Shown in pieces: positions 49,401 to 61,988 of a stretch of 64,000 bases of DNA. This DNA is from Aphanomyces cochlioides (Eukaryota; Oomycota; Saprolegniomycetes; Saprolegniales; Verrucalvaceae). Each line of letters opens with the position of its first letter. Position 1 is the stretch's first letter. The translations under genes and the position numbers were made by a program. The notes below the pieces were generated by a model. It searched no databases. It worked only from the letters and a program-made list of their open reading frames with translations, and had not been told where the DNA came from. The stretch covers positions 1,922,001 through 1,986,000 of the forward strand of contig JAHQRK010000003.1 in the NCBI GenBank assembly GCA_019828595.1, in the 5' to 3' direction.

Positions 49401-52400
49401 CGACTTGCGCCTGGTCAGTATCGCGTGGGAGTTGCGATGCATGGTTGAGTTGGTCGACCATGGCGAGCAGGCGGATATTTTCACCCTTCAGACCTTCCAA
49501 GTCTTGGAGTCGCGCGAGTTCAAGTTGCTCAATCTTGGACTGCGTGCGACGCAACTCTTTGGTCATCTGGGAATTTTCATCGACCAGCTACTCGGTTTGA
49601 TGAGATATAAATTGTTTTGCTATGTCGCATTATACCTCTCGTAGGTCGATGTCGTACAGACGGAGCTCCTCCTGGAGGTGTTGATTGTCTTGAAGGAGCT
49701 ACGCCATGCGATCAAATCCATGTTTTTTGTATGGACTGGTCTTACCTCTTGGATTTGTGCCTCATAGGACTCGACTTGCGCCTGGTCAGTATCGCGTGGG
49801 AGTTGCGATGCATGGTTGAGTTGGTCGACCATGGCGAGCAGGCGGATATTTTCACCCTTCAGACCTTCCAAGTCTTGGAGTCGCGCGAGTTCAAGTTGCT
49901 CAATCTTGGACTGCGTGCGACGCAACTCTTTGGTCATCTGGGAATTTTCATCGACCAGCTACTCGGTTTGATGAGATATAAATTGTTTTGCTATGTCGCA
50001 TTATACCTCTCGTAGGTCGATGTCGTACAGACGGAGCTCCTCCTGGAGGTGTTGATTGTCTTGAAGGAGCTACGCCATGCGATCAAATCCATGTTTTTTG
50101 TATGGACTGGTCTTACCTCTTGGATTTGTGCCTCATAGGACTCGACTTGCGCCTGGTCAGTATCGCGTGGGAGTTGCGATGCATGGTTGAGTTGGTCGAC
50201 CATGGCGAGCAGGCGGATATTTTCACCCTTCAGACCTTCCAAGTCTTGGAGTCGCGCGAGTTCAAGTTGCTCAATCTTGGACTGCGTGCGACGCAACTCT
50301 TTGGTCATCTGGGAATTTTCATCGACCAGCTACTCGGTTTGATGAGATATAAATTGTTTTGCTATGTCGCATTATACCTCTCGTAGGTCGATGTCGTACA
50401 GACGGAGCTACTCCTGGAGGTGTTGATTGTCTTGAAGGAGCTACGCCATGCGATCAAATCCATGTTTTTTGTATGGACTGGTCTTACCTCTTGGATTTGT
50501 GCCTCATAGGACTCGACTTGCGCCTGGTCAGTATCGCGTGGGAGTTGCGATGCATGGTTGAGTTGGTCGACCATGGCGAGCAGGCGGATATTTTCACCCT
50601 TCAGACCTTCCAAGTCTTGGAGTCGCGCGAGTTCAAGTTGCTCAATCTTGGACTGCGTGCGACGCAACTCTTTGGTCATCTGGGAATTTTCATCGACCAG
50701 CTACTCGGTTTGATGAGATATAAATTGTTTTGCTATGTCGCATTATACCTCTCGTAGGTCGATGTCGTACAGACGGAGCTCCTCCTGGAGGTGTTGATTG
50801 TCTTGAAGGAGCTACGCCATGCGATCAAATCCATGTTTTTTGTATGGACTGGTCTTACCTCTTGGATTTGTGCCTCATAGGACTCGACTTGCGCCTGGTC
50901 AGTATCGCGTGGGAGTTGCGATGCATGGTTGAGTTGGTCGACCATGGCGAGCAGGCGGATATTTTCACCCTTCAGACCTTCCAAGTCTTGGAGTCGCGCG
51001 AGTTCAAGTTGCTCAATCTTGGACTGCGTGCGACGCAACTCTTTGGTCATCTGGGAATTTTCATCGACCAGCTACTCGGTTTGATGAGATATAAATTGTT
51101 TTGCTATGTCGCATTATACCTCTCGTAGGTCGATGTCGTACAGACGGAGCTCCTCCTGGAGGTGTTGATTGTCTTGAAGGAGCTACGCCATGCGATCAAA
51201 TCCATGTTTTTTGTATGGACTGGTCTTACCTCTTGGATTTGTGCCTCATAGGACTCGACTTGCGCCTGGTCAGTATCGCGTGGGAGTTGCGATGCATGGT
51301 TGAGTTGGTCGACCATGGCGAGCAGGCGGATATTTTCACCCTTCAGACCTTCCAAGTCTTGGAGTCGCGCGAGTTCAAGTTGCTCAATCTTGGACTGCGT
51401 GCGACGCAACTCTTTGGTCATCTGGGAATTTTCATCGACCAGCTACTCGGTTTGATGAGATATAAATTGTTTTGCTATGTCGCATTATACCTCTCGTAGG
51501 TCGATGTCGTACAGACGGAGCTCCTCCTGGAGGTGTTGATTGTCTTGAAGGAGCTACGCCATGCGATCAAATCCATGTTTTTTGTATGGACTGGTCTTAC
51601 CTCTTGGATTTGTGCCTCATAGGACTCGACTTGCGCCTGGTCAGTATCGCGTGGGAGTTGCGATGCATGGTTGAGTTGGTCGACCATGGCGAGCAGGCGG
51701 ATATTTTCACCCTTCAGACCTTCCAAGTCTTGGAGTCGCGCGAGTTCAAGTTGCTCAATCTTGGACTGCGTGCGACGCAACTCTTTGGTCATCTGGGAAT
51801 TTTCATCGACCAGCTACTCGGTTTGATGAGATATAAATTGTTTTGCTATGTCGCATTATACCTCTCGTAGGTCGATGTCGTACAGACGGAGCTCCTCCTG
51901 GAGGTGTTGATTGTCTTGAAGGAGCTACGCCATGCGATCAAATCCATGTTTTTTGTATGGACTGGTCTTACCTCTTGGATTTGTGCCTCATAGGACTCGA
52001 CTTGCGCCTGGTCAGTATCGCGTGGGAGTTGCGATGCATGGTTGAGTTGGTCGACCATGGCGAGCAGGCGGATATTTTCACCCTTCAGACCTTCCAAGTC
52101 TTGGAGTCGCGCGAGTTCAAGTTGCTCAATCTTGGACTGCGTGCGACGCAACTCTTTGGTCATCTGGGAATTTTCATCGACCAGCTACTCGGTTTGATGA
52201 GATATAAATTGTTTTGCTATGTCGCATTATACCTCTCGTAGGTCGATGTCGTACAGACGGAGCTCCTCCTGGAGGTGTTGATTGTCTTGAAGGAGCTACG
52301 CCATGCGATCAAATCCATGTTTTTTGTATGGACTGGTCTTACCTCTTGGATTTGTGCCTCATAGGACTCGACTTGCGCCTGGTCAGTATCGCGTGGGAGT

Positions 52401-55400
52401 TGCGATGCATGGTTGAGTTGGTCGACCATGGCGAGCAGGCGGATATTTTCACCCTTCAGACCTTCCAAGTCTTGGAGTCGCGCGAGTTCAAGTTGCTCAA
52501 TCTTGGACTGCGTGCGACGCAACTCTTTGGTCATCTGGGAATTTTCATCGACCAGCTACTCGGTTTGATGAGATATAAATTGTTTTGCTATGTCGCATTA
52601 TACCTCTCGTAGGTCGATGTCGTACAGACGGAGCTCCTCCTGGAGGTGTTGATTGTCTTGAAGGAGCTACGCCATGCGATCAAATCCATGTTTTTTGTAT
52701 GGACTGGTCTTACCTCTTGGATTTGTGCCTCATAGGACTCGACTTGCGCCTGGTCAGTATCGCGTGGGAGTTGCGATGCATGGTTGAGTTGGTCGACCAT
52801 GGCGAGCAGGCGGATATTTTCACCCTTCAGACCTTCCAAGTCTTGGAGTCGCGCGAGTTCAAGTTGCTCAATCTTGGACTGCGTGCGACGCAACTCTTTG
52901 GTCATCTGGGAATTTTCATCGACCAGCTACTCGGTTTGATGAGATATAAATTGTTTTGCTATGTCGCATTATACCTCTCGTAGGTCGATGTCGTACAGAC
53001 GGAGCTCCTCCTGGAGGTGTTGATTGTCTTGAAGGAGCTACGCCATGCGATCAAATCCATGTTTTTTGTATGGACTGGTCTTACCTCTTGGATTTGTGCC
53101 TCATAGGACTCGACTTGCGCCTGGTCAGTATCGCGTGGGAGTTGCGATGCATGGTTGAGTTGGTCGACCATGGCGAGCAGGCGGATATTTTCACCCTTCA
53201 GACCTTCCAAGTCTTGGAGTCGCGCGAGTTCAAGTTGCTCAATCTTGGACTGCGTGCGACGCAACTCTTTGGTCATCTGGGAATTTTCATCGACCAGCTA
53301 CTCGGTTTGATGAGATATAAATTGTTTTGCTATGTCGCATTATACCTCTCGTAGGTCGATGTCGTACAGACGGAGCTCCTCCTGGAGGTGTTGATTGTCT
53401 TGAAGGAGCTACGCCATGCGATCAAATCCATGTTTTTTGTATGGACTGGTCTTACCTCTTGGATTTGTGCCTCATAGGACTCGACTTGCGCCTGGTCAGT
53501 ATCGCGTGGGAGTTGCGATGCATGGTTGAGTTGGTCGACCATGGCGAGCAGGCGGATATTTTCACCCTTCAGACCTTCCAAGTCTTGGAGTCGCGCGAGT
53601 TCAAGTTGCTCAATCTTGGACTGCGTGCGACGCAACTCTTTGGTCATCTGGGAATTTTCATCGACCAGCTACTCGGTTTGATGAGATATAAATTGTTTTG
53701 CTATGTCGCATTATACCTCTCGTAGGTCGATGTCGTACAGACGGAGCTCCTCCTGGAGGTGTTGATTGTCTTGAAGGAGCTACGCCATGCGATCAAATCC
53801 ATGTTTTTTGTATGGACTGGTCTTACCTCTTGGATTTGTGCCTCATAGGACTCGACTTGCGCCTGGTCAGTATCGCGTGGGAGTTGCGATGCATGGTTGA
53901 GTTGGTCGACCATGGCGAGCAGGCGGATATTTTCACCCTTCAGACCTTCCAAGTCTTGGAGTCGCGCGAGTTCAAGTTGCTCAATCTTGGACTGCGTGCG
54001 ACGCAACTCTTTGGTCATCTGGGAATTTTCATCGACCAGCTACTCGGTTTGATGAGATATAAATTGTTTTGCTATGTCGCATTATACCTCTCGTAGGTCG
54101 ATGTCGTACAGACGGAGCTCCTCCTGGAGGTGTTGATTGTCTTGAAGGAGCTACGCCATGCGATCAAATCCATGTTTTTTGTATGGACTGGTCTTACCTC
54201 TTGGATTTGTGCCTCATAGGACTCGACTTGCGCCTGGTCAGTATCGCGTGGGAGTTGCGATGCATGGTTGAGTTGGTCGACCATGGCGAGCAGGCGGATA
54301 TTTTCACCCTTCAGACCTTCCAAGTCTTGGAGTCGCGCGAGTTCAAGTTGCTCAATCTTGGACTGCGTGCGACGCAACTCTTTGGTCATCTGGGAATTTT
54401 CATCGACCAGCTACTCGGTTTGATGAGATATAAATTGTTTTGCTATGTCGCATTATACCTCTCGTAGGTCGATGTCGTACAGACGGAGCTCCTCCTGGAG
54501 GTGTTGATTGTCTTGAAGGAGCTACGCCATGCGATCAAATCCATGTTTTTTGTATGGACTGGTCTTACCTCTTGGATTTGTGCCTCATAGGACTCGACTT
54601 GCGCCTGGTCAGTATCGCGTGGGAGTTGCGATGCATGGTTGAGTTGGTCGACCATGGCGAGCAGGCGGATATTTTCACCCTTCAGACCTTCCAAGTCTTG
54701 GAGTCGCGCGAGTTCAAGTTGCTCAATCTTGGACTGCGTGCGACGCAACTCTTTGGTCATCTGGGAATTTTCATCGACCAGCTACTCGGTTTGATGAGAT
54801 ATAAATTGTTTTGCTATGTCGCATTATACCTCTCGTAGGTCGATGTCGTACAGACGGAGCTCCTCCTGGAGGTGTTGATTGTCTTGAAGGAGCTACGCCA
54901 TGCGATCAAATCCATGTTTTTTGTATGGACTGGTCTTACCTCTTGGATTTGTGCCTCATAGGACTCGACTTGCGCCTGGTCAGTATCGCGTGGGAGTTGC
55001 GATGCATGGTTGAGTTGGTCGACCATGGCGAGCAGGCGGATATTTTCACCCTTCAGACCTTCCAAGTCTTGGAGTCGCGCGAGTTCAAGTTGCTCAATCT
55101 TGGACTGCGTGCGACGCAACTCTTTGGTCATCTGGGAATTTTCATCGACCAGCTACTCGGTTTGATGAGATATAAATTGTTTTGCTATGTCGCATTATAC
55201 CTCTCGTAGGTCGATGTCGTACAGACGGAGCTCCTCCTGGAGGTGTTGATTGTCTTGAAGGAGCTACGCCATGCGATCAAATCCATGTTTTTTGTATGGA
55301 CTGGTCTTACCTCTTGGATTTGTGCCTCATAGGACTCGACTTGCGCCTGGTCAGTATCGCGTGGGAGTTGCGATGCATGGTTGAGTTGGTCGACCATGGC

Positions 55401-58400
55401 GAGCAGGCGGATATTTTCACCCTTCAGACCTTCCAAGTCTTGGAGTCGCGCGAGTTCAAGTTGCTCAATCTTGGACTGCGTGCGACGCAACTCTTTGGTC
55501 ATCTGGGAATTTTCATCGACCAGCTACTCGGTTTGATGAGATATAAATTGTTTTGCTATGTCGCATTATACCTCTCGTAGGTCGATGTCGTACAGACGGA
55601 GCTCCTCCTGGAGGTGTTGATTGTCTTGAAGGAGCTACGCCATGCGATCAAATCCATGTTTTTTGTATGGACTGGTCTTACCTCTTGGATTTGTGCCTCA
55701 TAGGACTCGACTTGCGCCTGGTCAGTATCGCGTGGGAGTTGCGATGCATGGTTGAGTTGGTCGACCATGGCGAGCAGGCGGATATTTTCACCCTTCAGAC
55801 CTTCCAAGTCTTGGAGTCGCGCGAGTTCAAGTTGCTCAATCTTGGACTGCGTGCGACGCAACTCTTTGGTCATCTGGGAATTTTCATCGACCAGCTACTC
55901 GGTTTGATGAGATATAAATTGTTTTGCTATGTCGCATTATACCTCTCGTAGGTCGATGTCGTACAGACGGAGCTCCTCCTGGAGGTGTTGATTGTCTTGA
56001 AGGAGCTACGCCATGCGATCAAATCCATGTTTTTTGTATGGACTGGTCTTACCTCTTGGATTTGTGCCTCATAGGACTCGACTTGCGCCTGGTCAGTATC
56101 GCGTGGGAGTTGCGATGCATGGTTGAGTTGGTCGACCATGGCGAGCAGGCGGATATTTTCACCCTTCAGACCTTCCAAGTCTTGGAGTCGCGCGAGTTCA
56201 AGTTGCTCAATCTTGGACTGCGTGCGACGCAACTCTTTGGTCATCTGGGAATTTTCATCGACCAGCTACTCGGTTTGATGAGATATAAATTGTTTTGCTA
56301 TGTCGCATTATACCTCTCGTAGGTCGATGTCGTACAGACGGAGCTACTCCTGGAGGTGTTGATTGTCTTGAAGGAGCTACGCCATGCGATCAAATCCATG
56401 TTTTTTGTATGGACTGGTCTTACCTCTTGGATTTGTGCCTCATAGGACTCGACTTGCGCCTGGTCAGTATCGCGTGGGAGTTGCGATGCATGGTTGAGTT
56501 GGTCGACCATGGCGAGCAGGCGGATATTTTCACCCTTCAGACCTTCCAAGTCTTGGAGTCGCGCGAGTTCAAGTTGCTCAATCTTGGACTGCGTGCGACG
56601 CAACTCTTTGGTCATCTGGGAATTTTCATCGACCAGCTACTCGGTTTGATGAGATATAAATTGTTTTGCTATGTCGCATTATACCTCTCGTAGGTCGATG
56701 TCGTACAGATGGAGCTCCTCCTGGAGGTGTTGATTGTCTTGAAGGAGCTACGCCATGCGATCAAATCCATGTTTTTTGTATGGACTGGTCTTACCTCTTG
56801 GATTTGTGCCTCATAGGACTCGACTTGCGCCTGGTCAGTATCGCGTGGGAGTTGCGATGCATGGTTGAGTTGGTCGACCATGGCGAGCAGGCGGATATTT
56901 TCACCCTTCAGACCTTCCAAGTCTTGGAGTCGCGCGAGTTCAAGTTGCTCAATCTTGGACTGCGTGCGACGCAACTCTTTGGTCATCTGGGAATTTTCAT
57001 CGACCAGCTACTCGGTTTGATGAGATATAAATTGTTTTGCTATGTCGCATTATACCTCTCGTAGGTCGATGTCGTACAGACGGAGCTCCTCCTGGAGGTG
57101 TTGATTGTCTTGAAGGAGCTACGCCATGCGATCAAATCCATGTTTTTTGTATGGACTGGTCTTACCTCTTGGATTTGTGCCTCATAGGACTCGACTTGCG
57201 CCTGGTCAGTATCGCGTGGGAGTTGCGATGCATGGTTGAGTTGGTCGACCATGGCGAGCAGGCGGATATTTTCACCCTTCAGACCTTCCAAGTCTTGGAG
57301 TCGCGCGAGTTCAAGTTGCTCAATCTTGGACTGCGTGCGACGCAACTCTTTGGTCATCTGGGAATTTTCATCGACCAGCTACTCGGTTTGATGAGATATA
57401 AATTGTTTTGCTATGTCGCATTATACCTCTCGTAGGTCGATGTCGTACAGACGGAGCTCCTCCTGGAGGTGTTGATTGTCTTGAAGGAGCTACGCCATGC
57501 GATCAAATCCATGTTTTTTGTATGGACTGGTCTTACCTCTTGGATTTGTGCCTCATAGGACTCGACTTGCGCCTGGTCAGTATCGCGTGGGAGTTGCGAT
57601 GCATGGTTGAGTTGGTCGACCATGGCGAGCAGGCGGATATTTTCACCCTTCAGACCTTCCAAGTCTTGGAGTCGCGCGAGTTCAAGTTGCTCAATCTTGG
57701 ACTGCGTGCGACGCAACTCTTTGGTCATCTGGGAATTTTCATCGACCAGCTACTCGGTTTGATGAGATATAAATTGTTTTGCTATGTCGCATTATACCTC
57801 TCGTAGGTCGATGTCGTACAGACGGAGCTCCTCCTGGAGGTGTTGATTGTCTTGAAGGAGCTACGCCATGCGATCAAATCCATGTTTTTTGTATGGACTG
57901 GTCTTACCTCTTGGATTTGTGCCTCATAGGACTCGACTTGCGCCTGGTCAGTATCGCGTGGGAGTTGCGATGCATGGTTGAGTTGGTCGACCATGGCGAG
58001 CAGGCGGATATTTTCACCCTTCAGACCTTCCAAGTCTTGGAGTCGCGCGAGTTCAAGTTGCTCAATCTTGGACTGCGTGCGACGCAACTCTTTGGTCATC
58101 TGGGAATTTTCATCGACCAGCTACTCGGTTTGATGAGATATAAATTGTTTTGCTATGTCGCATTATACCTCTCGTAGGTCGATGTCGTACAGACGGAGCT
58201 CCTCCTGGAGGTGTTGATTGTCTTGAAGGAGCTACGCCATGCGATCAAATCCATGTTTTTTGTATGGACTGGTCTTACCTCTTGGATTTGTGCCTCATAG
58301 GACTCGACTTGCGCCTGGTCAGTATCGCGTGGGAGTTGCGATGCATGGTTGAGTTGGTCGACCATGGCGAGCAGGCGGATATTTTCACCCTTCAGACCTT

Positions 58401-61400
58401 CCAAGTCTTGGAGTCGCGCGAGTTCAAGTTGCTCAATCTTGGACTGCGTGCGACGCAACTCTTTGGTCATCTGGGAATTTTCATCGACCAGCTACTCGGT
58501 TTGATGAGATATAAATTGTTTTGCTATGTCGCATTATACCTCTCGTAGGTCGATGTCGTACAGACGGAGCTACTCCTGGAGGTGTTGATTGTCTTGAAGG
58601 AGCTACGCCATGCGATCAAATCCATGTTTTTTGTATGGACTGGTCTTACCTCTTGGATTTGTGCCTCATAGGACTCGACTTGCGCCTGGTCAGTATCGCG
58701 TGGGAGTTGCGATGCATGGTTGAGTTGGTCGACCATGGCGAGCAGGCGGATATTTTCACCCTTCAGACCTTCCAAGTCTTGGAGTCGCGCGAGTTCAAGT
58801 TGCTCAATCTTGGACTGCGTGCGACGCAACTCTTTGGTCATCTGGGAATTTTCATCGACCAGCTACTCGGTTTGATGAGATATAAATTGTTTTGCTATGT
58901 CGCATTATACCTCTCGTAGGTCGATGTCGTACAGACGGAGCTCCTCCTGGAGGTGTTGATTGTCTTGAAGGAGCTACGCCATGCGATCAAATCCATGTTT
59001 TTTGTATGGACTGGTCTTACCTCTTGGATTTGTGCCTCATAGGACTCGACTTGCGCCTGGTCAGTATCGCGTGGGAGTTGCGATGCATGGTTGAGTTGGT
59101 CGACCATGGCGAGCAGGCGGATATTTTCACCCTTCAGACCTTCCAAGTCTTGGAGTCGCGCGAGTTCAAGTTGCTCAATCTTGGACTGCGTGCGACGCAA
59201 CTCTTTGGTCATCTGGGAATTTTCATCGACCAGCTACTCGGTTTGATGAGATATAAATTGTTTTGCTATGTCGCATTATACCTCTCGTAGGTCGATGTCG
59301 TACAGACGGAGCTACTCCTGGAGGTGTTGATTGTCTTGAAGGAGCTACGCCATGCGATCAAATCCATGTTTTTTGTATGGACTGGTCTTACCTCTTGGAT
59401 TTGTGCCTCATAGGACTCGACTTGCGCCTGGTCAGTATCGCGTGGGAGTTGCGATGCATGGTTGAGTTGGTCGACCATGGCGAGCAGGCGGATATTTTCA
59501 CCCTTCAGACCTTCCAAGTCTTGGAGTCGCGCGAGTTCAAGTTGCTCAATCTTGGACTGCGTGCGACGCAACTCTTTGGTCATCTGGGAATTTTCATCGA
59601 CCAGCTACTCGGTTTGATGAGATATAAATTGTTTTGCTATGTCGCATTATACCTCTCGTAGGTCGATGTCGTACAGACGGAGCTCCTCCTGGAGGTGTTG
59701 ATTGTCTTGAAGGAGCTACGCCATGCGATCAAATCCATGTTTTTTGTATGGACTGGTCTTACCTCTTGGATTTGTGCCTCATAGGACTCGACTTGCGCCT
59801 GGTCAGTATCGCGTGGGAGTTGCGATGCATGGTTGAGTTGGTCGACCATGGCGAGCAGGCGGATATTTTCACCCTTCAGACCTTCCAAGTCTTGGAGTCG
59901 CGCGAGTTCAAGTTGCTCAATCTTGGACTGCGTGCGACGCAACTCTTTGGTCATCTGGGAATTTTCATCGACCAGCTACTCGGTTTGATGAGATATAAAT
60001 TGTTTTGCTATGTCGCATTATACCTCTCGTAGGTCGATGTCGTACAGACGGAGCTCCTCCTGGAGGTGTTGATTGTCTTGAAGGAGCTACGCCATGCGAT
60101 CAAATCCATGTTTTTTGTATGGACTGGTCTTACCTCTTGGATTTGTGCCTCATAGGACTCGACTTGCGCCTGGTCAGTATCGCGTGGGAGTTGCGATGCA
60201 TGGTTGAGTTGGTCGACCATGGCGAGCAGGCGGATATTTTCACCCTTCAGACCTTCCAAGTCTTGGAGTCGCGCGAGTTCAAGTTGCTCAATCTTGGACT
60301 GCGTGCGACGCAACTCTTTGGTCATCTGGGAATTTTCATCGACCAGCTACTCGGTTTGATGAGATATAAATTGTTTTGCTATGTCGCATTATACCTCTCG
60401 TAGGTCGATGTCGTACAGACGGAGCTACTCCTGGAGGTGTTGATTGTCTTGAAGGAGCTACGCCATGCGATCAAATCCATGTTTTTTGTATGGACTGGTC
60501 TTACCTCTTGGATTTGTGCCTCATAGGACTCGACTTGCGCCTGGTCAGTATCGCGTGGGAGTTGCGATGCATGGTTGAGTTGGTCGACCATGGCGAGCAG
60601 GCGGATATTTTCACCCTTCAGACCTTCCAAGTCTTGGAGTCGCGCGAGTTCAAGTTGCTCAATCTTGGACTGCGTGCGACGCAACTCTTTGGTCATCTGG
60701 GAATTTTCATCGACCAGCTACTCGGTTTGATGAGATATAAATTGTTTTGCTATGTCGCATTATACCTCTCGTAGGTCGATGTCGTACAGACGGAGCTCCT
60801 CCTGGAGGTGTTGATTGTCTTGAAGGAGCTACGCCATGCGATCAAATCCATGTTTTTTGTATGGACTGGTCTTACCTCTTGGATTTGTGCCTCATAGGAC
60901 TCGACTTGCGCCTGGTCAGTATCGCGTGGGAGTTGCGATGCATGGTTGAGTTGGTCGACCATGGCGAGCAGGCGGATATTTTCACCCTTCAGACCTTCCA
61001 AGTCTTGGAGTCGCGCGAGTTCAAGTTGCTCAATCTTGGACTGCGTGCGACGCAACTCTTTGGTCATCTGGGAATTTTCATCGACCAGCTACTCGGTTTG
61101 ATGAGATATAAATTGTTTTGCTATGTCGCATTATACCTCTCGTAGGTCGATGTCGTACAGACGGAGCTCCTCCTGGAGGTGTTGATTGTCTTGAAGGAGC
61201 TACGCCATGCGATCAAATCCATGTTTTTTGTATGGACTGGTCTTACCTCTTGGATTTGTGCCTCATAGGACTCGACTTGCGCCTGGTCAGTATCGCGTGG
61301 GAGTTGCGATGCATGGTTGAGTTGGTCGACCATGGCGAGCAGGCGGATATTTTCACCCTTCAGACCTTCCAAGTCTTGGAGTCGCGCGAGTTCAAGTTGC

Positions 61401-61988
61401 TCAATCTTGGACTGCGTGCGACGCAACTCTTTGGTCATCTGGGAATTTTCATCGACCAGCTACTCGGTTTGATGAGATATAAATTGTTTTGCTATGTCGC
61501 ATTATACCTCTCGTAGGTCGATGTCGTACAGACGGAGCTCCTCCTGGAGGTGTTGATTGTCTTGAAGGAGCTACGCCATGCGATCAAATCCATGTTTTTT
61601 GTATGGACTGGTCTTACCTCTTGGATTTGTGCCTCATAGGACTCGACTTGCGCCTGGTCAGTATCGCGTGGGAGTTGCGATGCATGGTTGAGTTGGTCGA
61701 CCATGGCGAGCAGGCGGATATTTTCACCCTTCAGACCTTCCAAGTCTTGGAGTCGCGCGAGTTCAAGTTGCTCAATCTTGGACTGCGTGCGACGCAACTC
61801 TTTGGTCATCTGGGAATTTTCATCGACCAGCTACTCGGTTTGATGAGATATAAATTGTTTTGCTATGTCGCATTATACCTCTCGTAGGTCGATGTCGTAC
61901 AGACGGAGCTCCTCCTGGAGGTGTTGATTGTCTTGAAGGAGCTACGCCATGCGATCAAATCCATGTTTTTTGTATGGACTGGTCTTAC
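40408..61988 (-). repeat. 371-bp array, block III (58 complete units), with nonsense variants
   Basis: The units are in minus sense, and exon B of unit k starts at 61,941 - 371(k-1). Units 1-58 are complete; unit 59 is cut after 12 nt of exon B at the 40,408-40,412 junction. Variants seen: GAG to TAG at exon B codon 11 in units 5, 8, 10, 16, 32, 36 and 56 (60,425-60,427; 59,312-59,314; 58,570-58,572; 56,344-56,346; 50,408-50,410; 48,924-48,926; 41,504-41,506). Codon 11 is GAG to GGG at 41,134, and exon B Arg13 is changed to His at 56,710. Exon A Met8 is changed to Val at 42,517, and an intron 2 donor change (GTATAA to GTAAAA) lies at 42,583. All other copies appear identical to block I. Confidence 0.97.
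61618..61941 (-). CDS. First repeat unit: exon B (61,941-61,879) + exon A (61,830-61,618)
   Basis: This serves as the model unit. Exon B (21 codons, begins LLQDNQHLQEELR) has leucines at heptad positions 1, 8, 12 and 19. Exon A (71 codons, begins LVDENSQMTKELRRTQSKIE) continues the same heptads through residue 43 of the unit. The register then shifts around GLKGEN, the pattern resumes to about residue 74, and PRDTDQ breaks the helix before ESYEAQIQE. Unit length is 92 residues, 13 heptads plus one. Introns are 47 bp (61,988-61,942) and 48 bp (61,878-61,831). Intron retention brings in-frame stops, so translation depends on splicing. The pattern is typical of a long parallel coiled coil; no homologous family is recognised. 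Confidence 0.75.

Noticed and set aside
41504..60427. TAG reassigned to an amino acid in this organism
   Set aside because: TAG ends both the giant gene's terminal exon and the Myb-like gene, and the change affects only a minority of otherwise identical units, so ordinary nonsense mutation is simpler.
6736..61809. A 105-codon minus-strand frame per unit taken as an unspliced gene
   Set aside because: It is exon A read through the GTAAGACC donor into intron 1 and an out-of-frame exon B. Splicing at GAG|GTAAGA gives a longer in-frame protein.
6733..61887. A 132-codon plus-strand frame repeated once per unit (begins MLCRIIPLVGRC)
   Set aside because: It crosses the splice sites of the minus-strand model, stops at the TAG in CTCTCGTAG each unit, and has a composition typical of the antisense of a coiled coil. 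It repeats only because the DNA repeats.
6704..61988. CRISPR array
   Set aside because: The whole 371-bp unit is identical; there are no short repeats separated by unique spacers, no cas genes, and the sequence is eukaryotic with introns.
6704..61988. Ribosomal DNA, tRNA or other RNA-gene tandem array
   Set aside because: The unit is too short for rDNA and shows no rRNA or tRNA-like conserved stretches; its structure is explained by coding exons.
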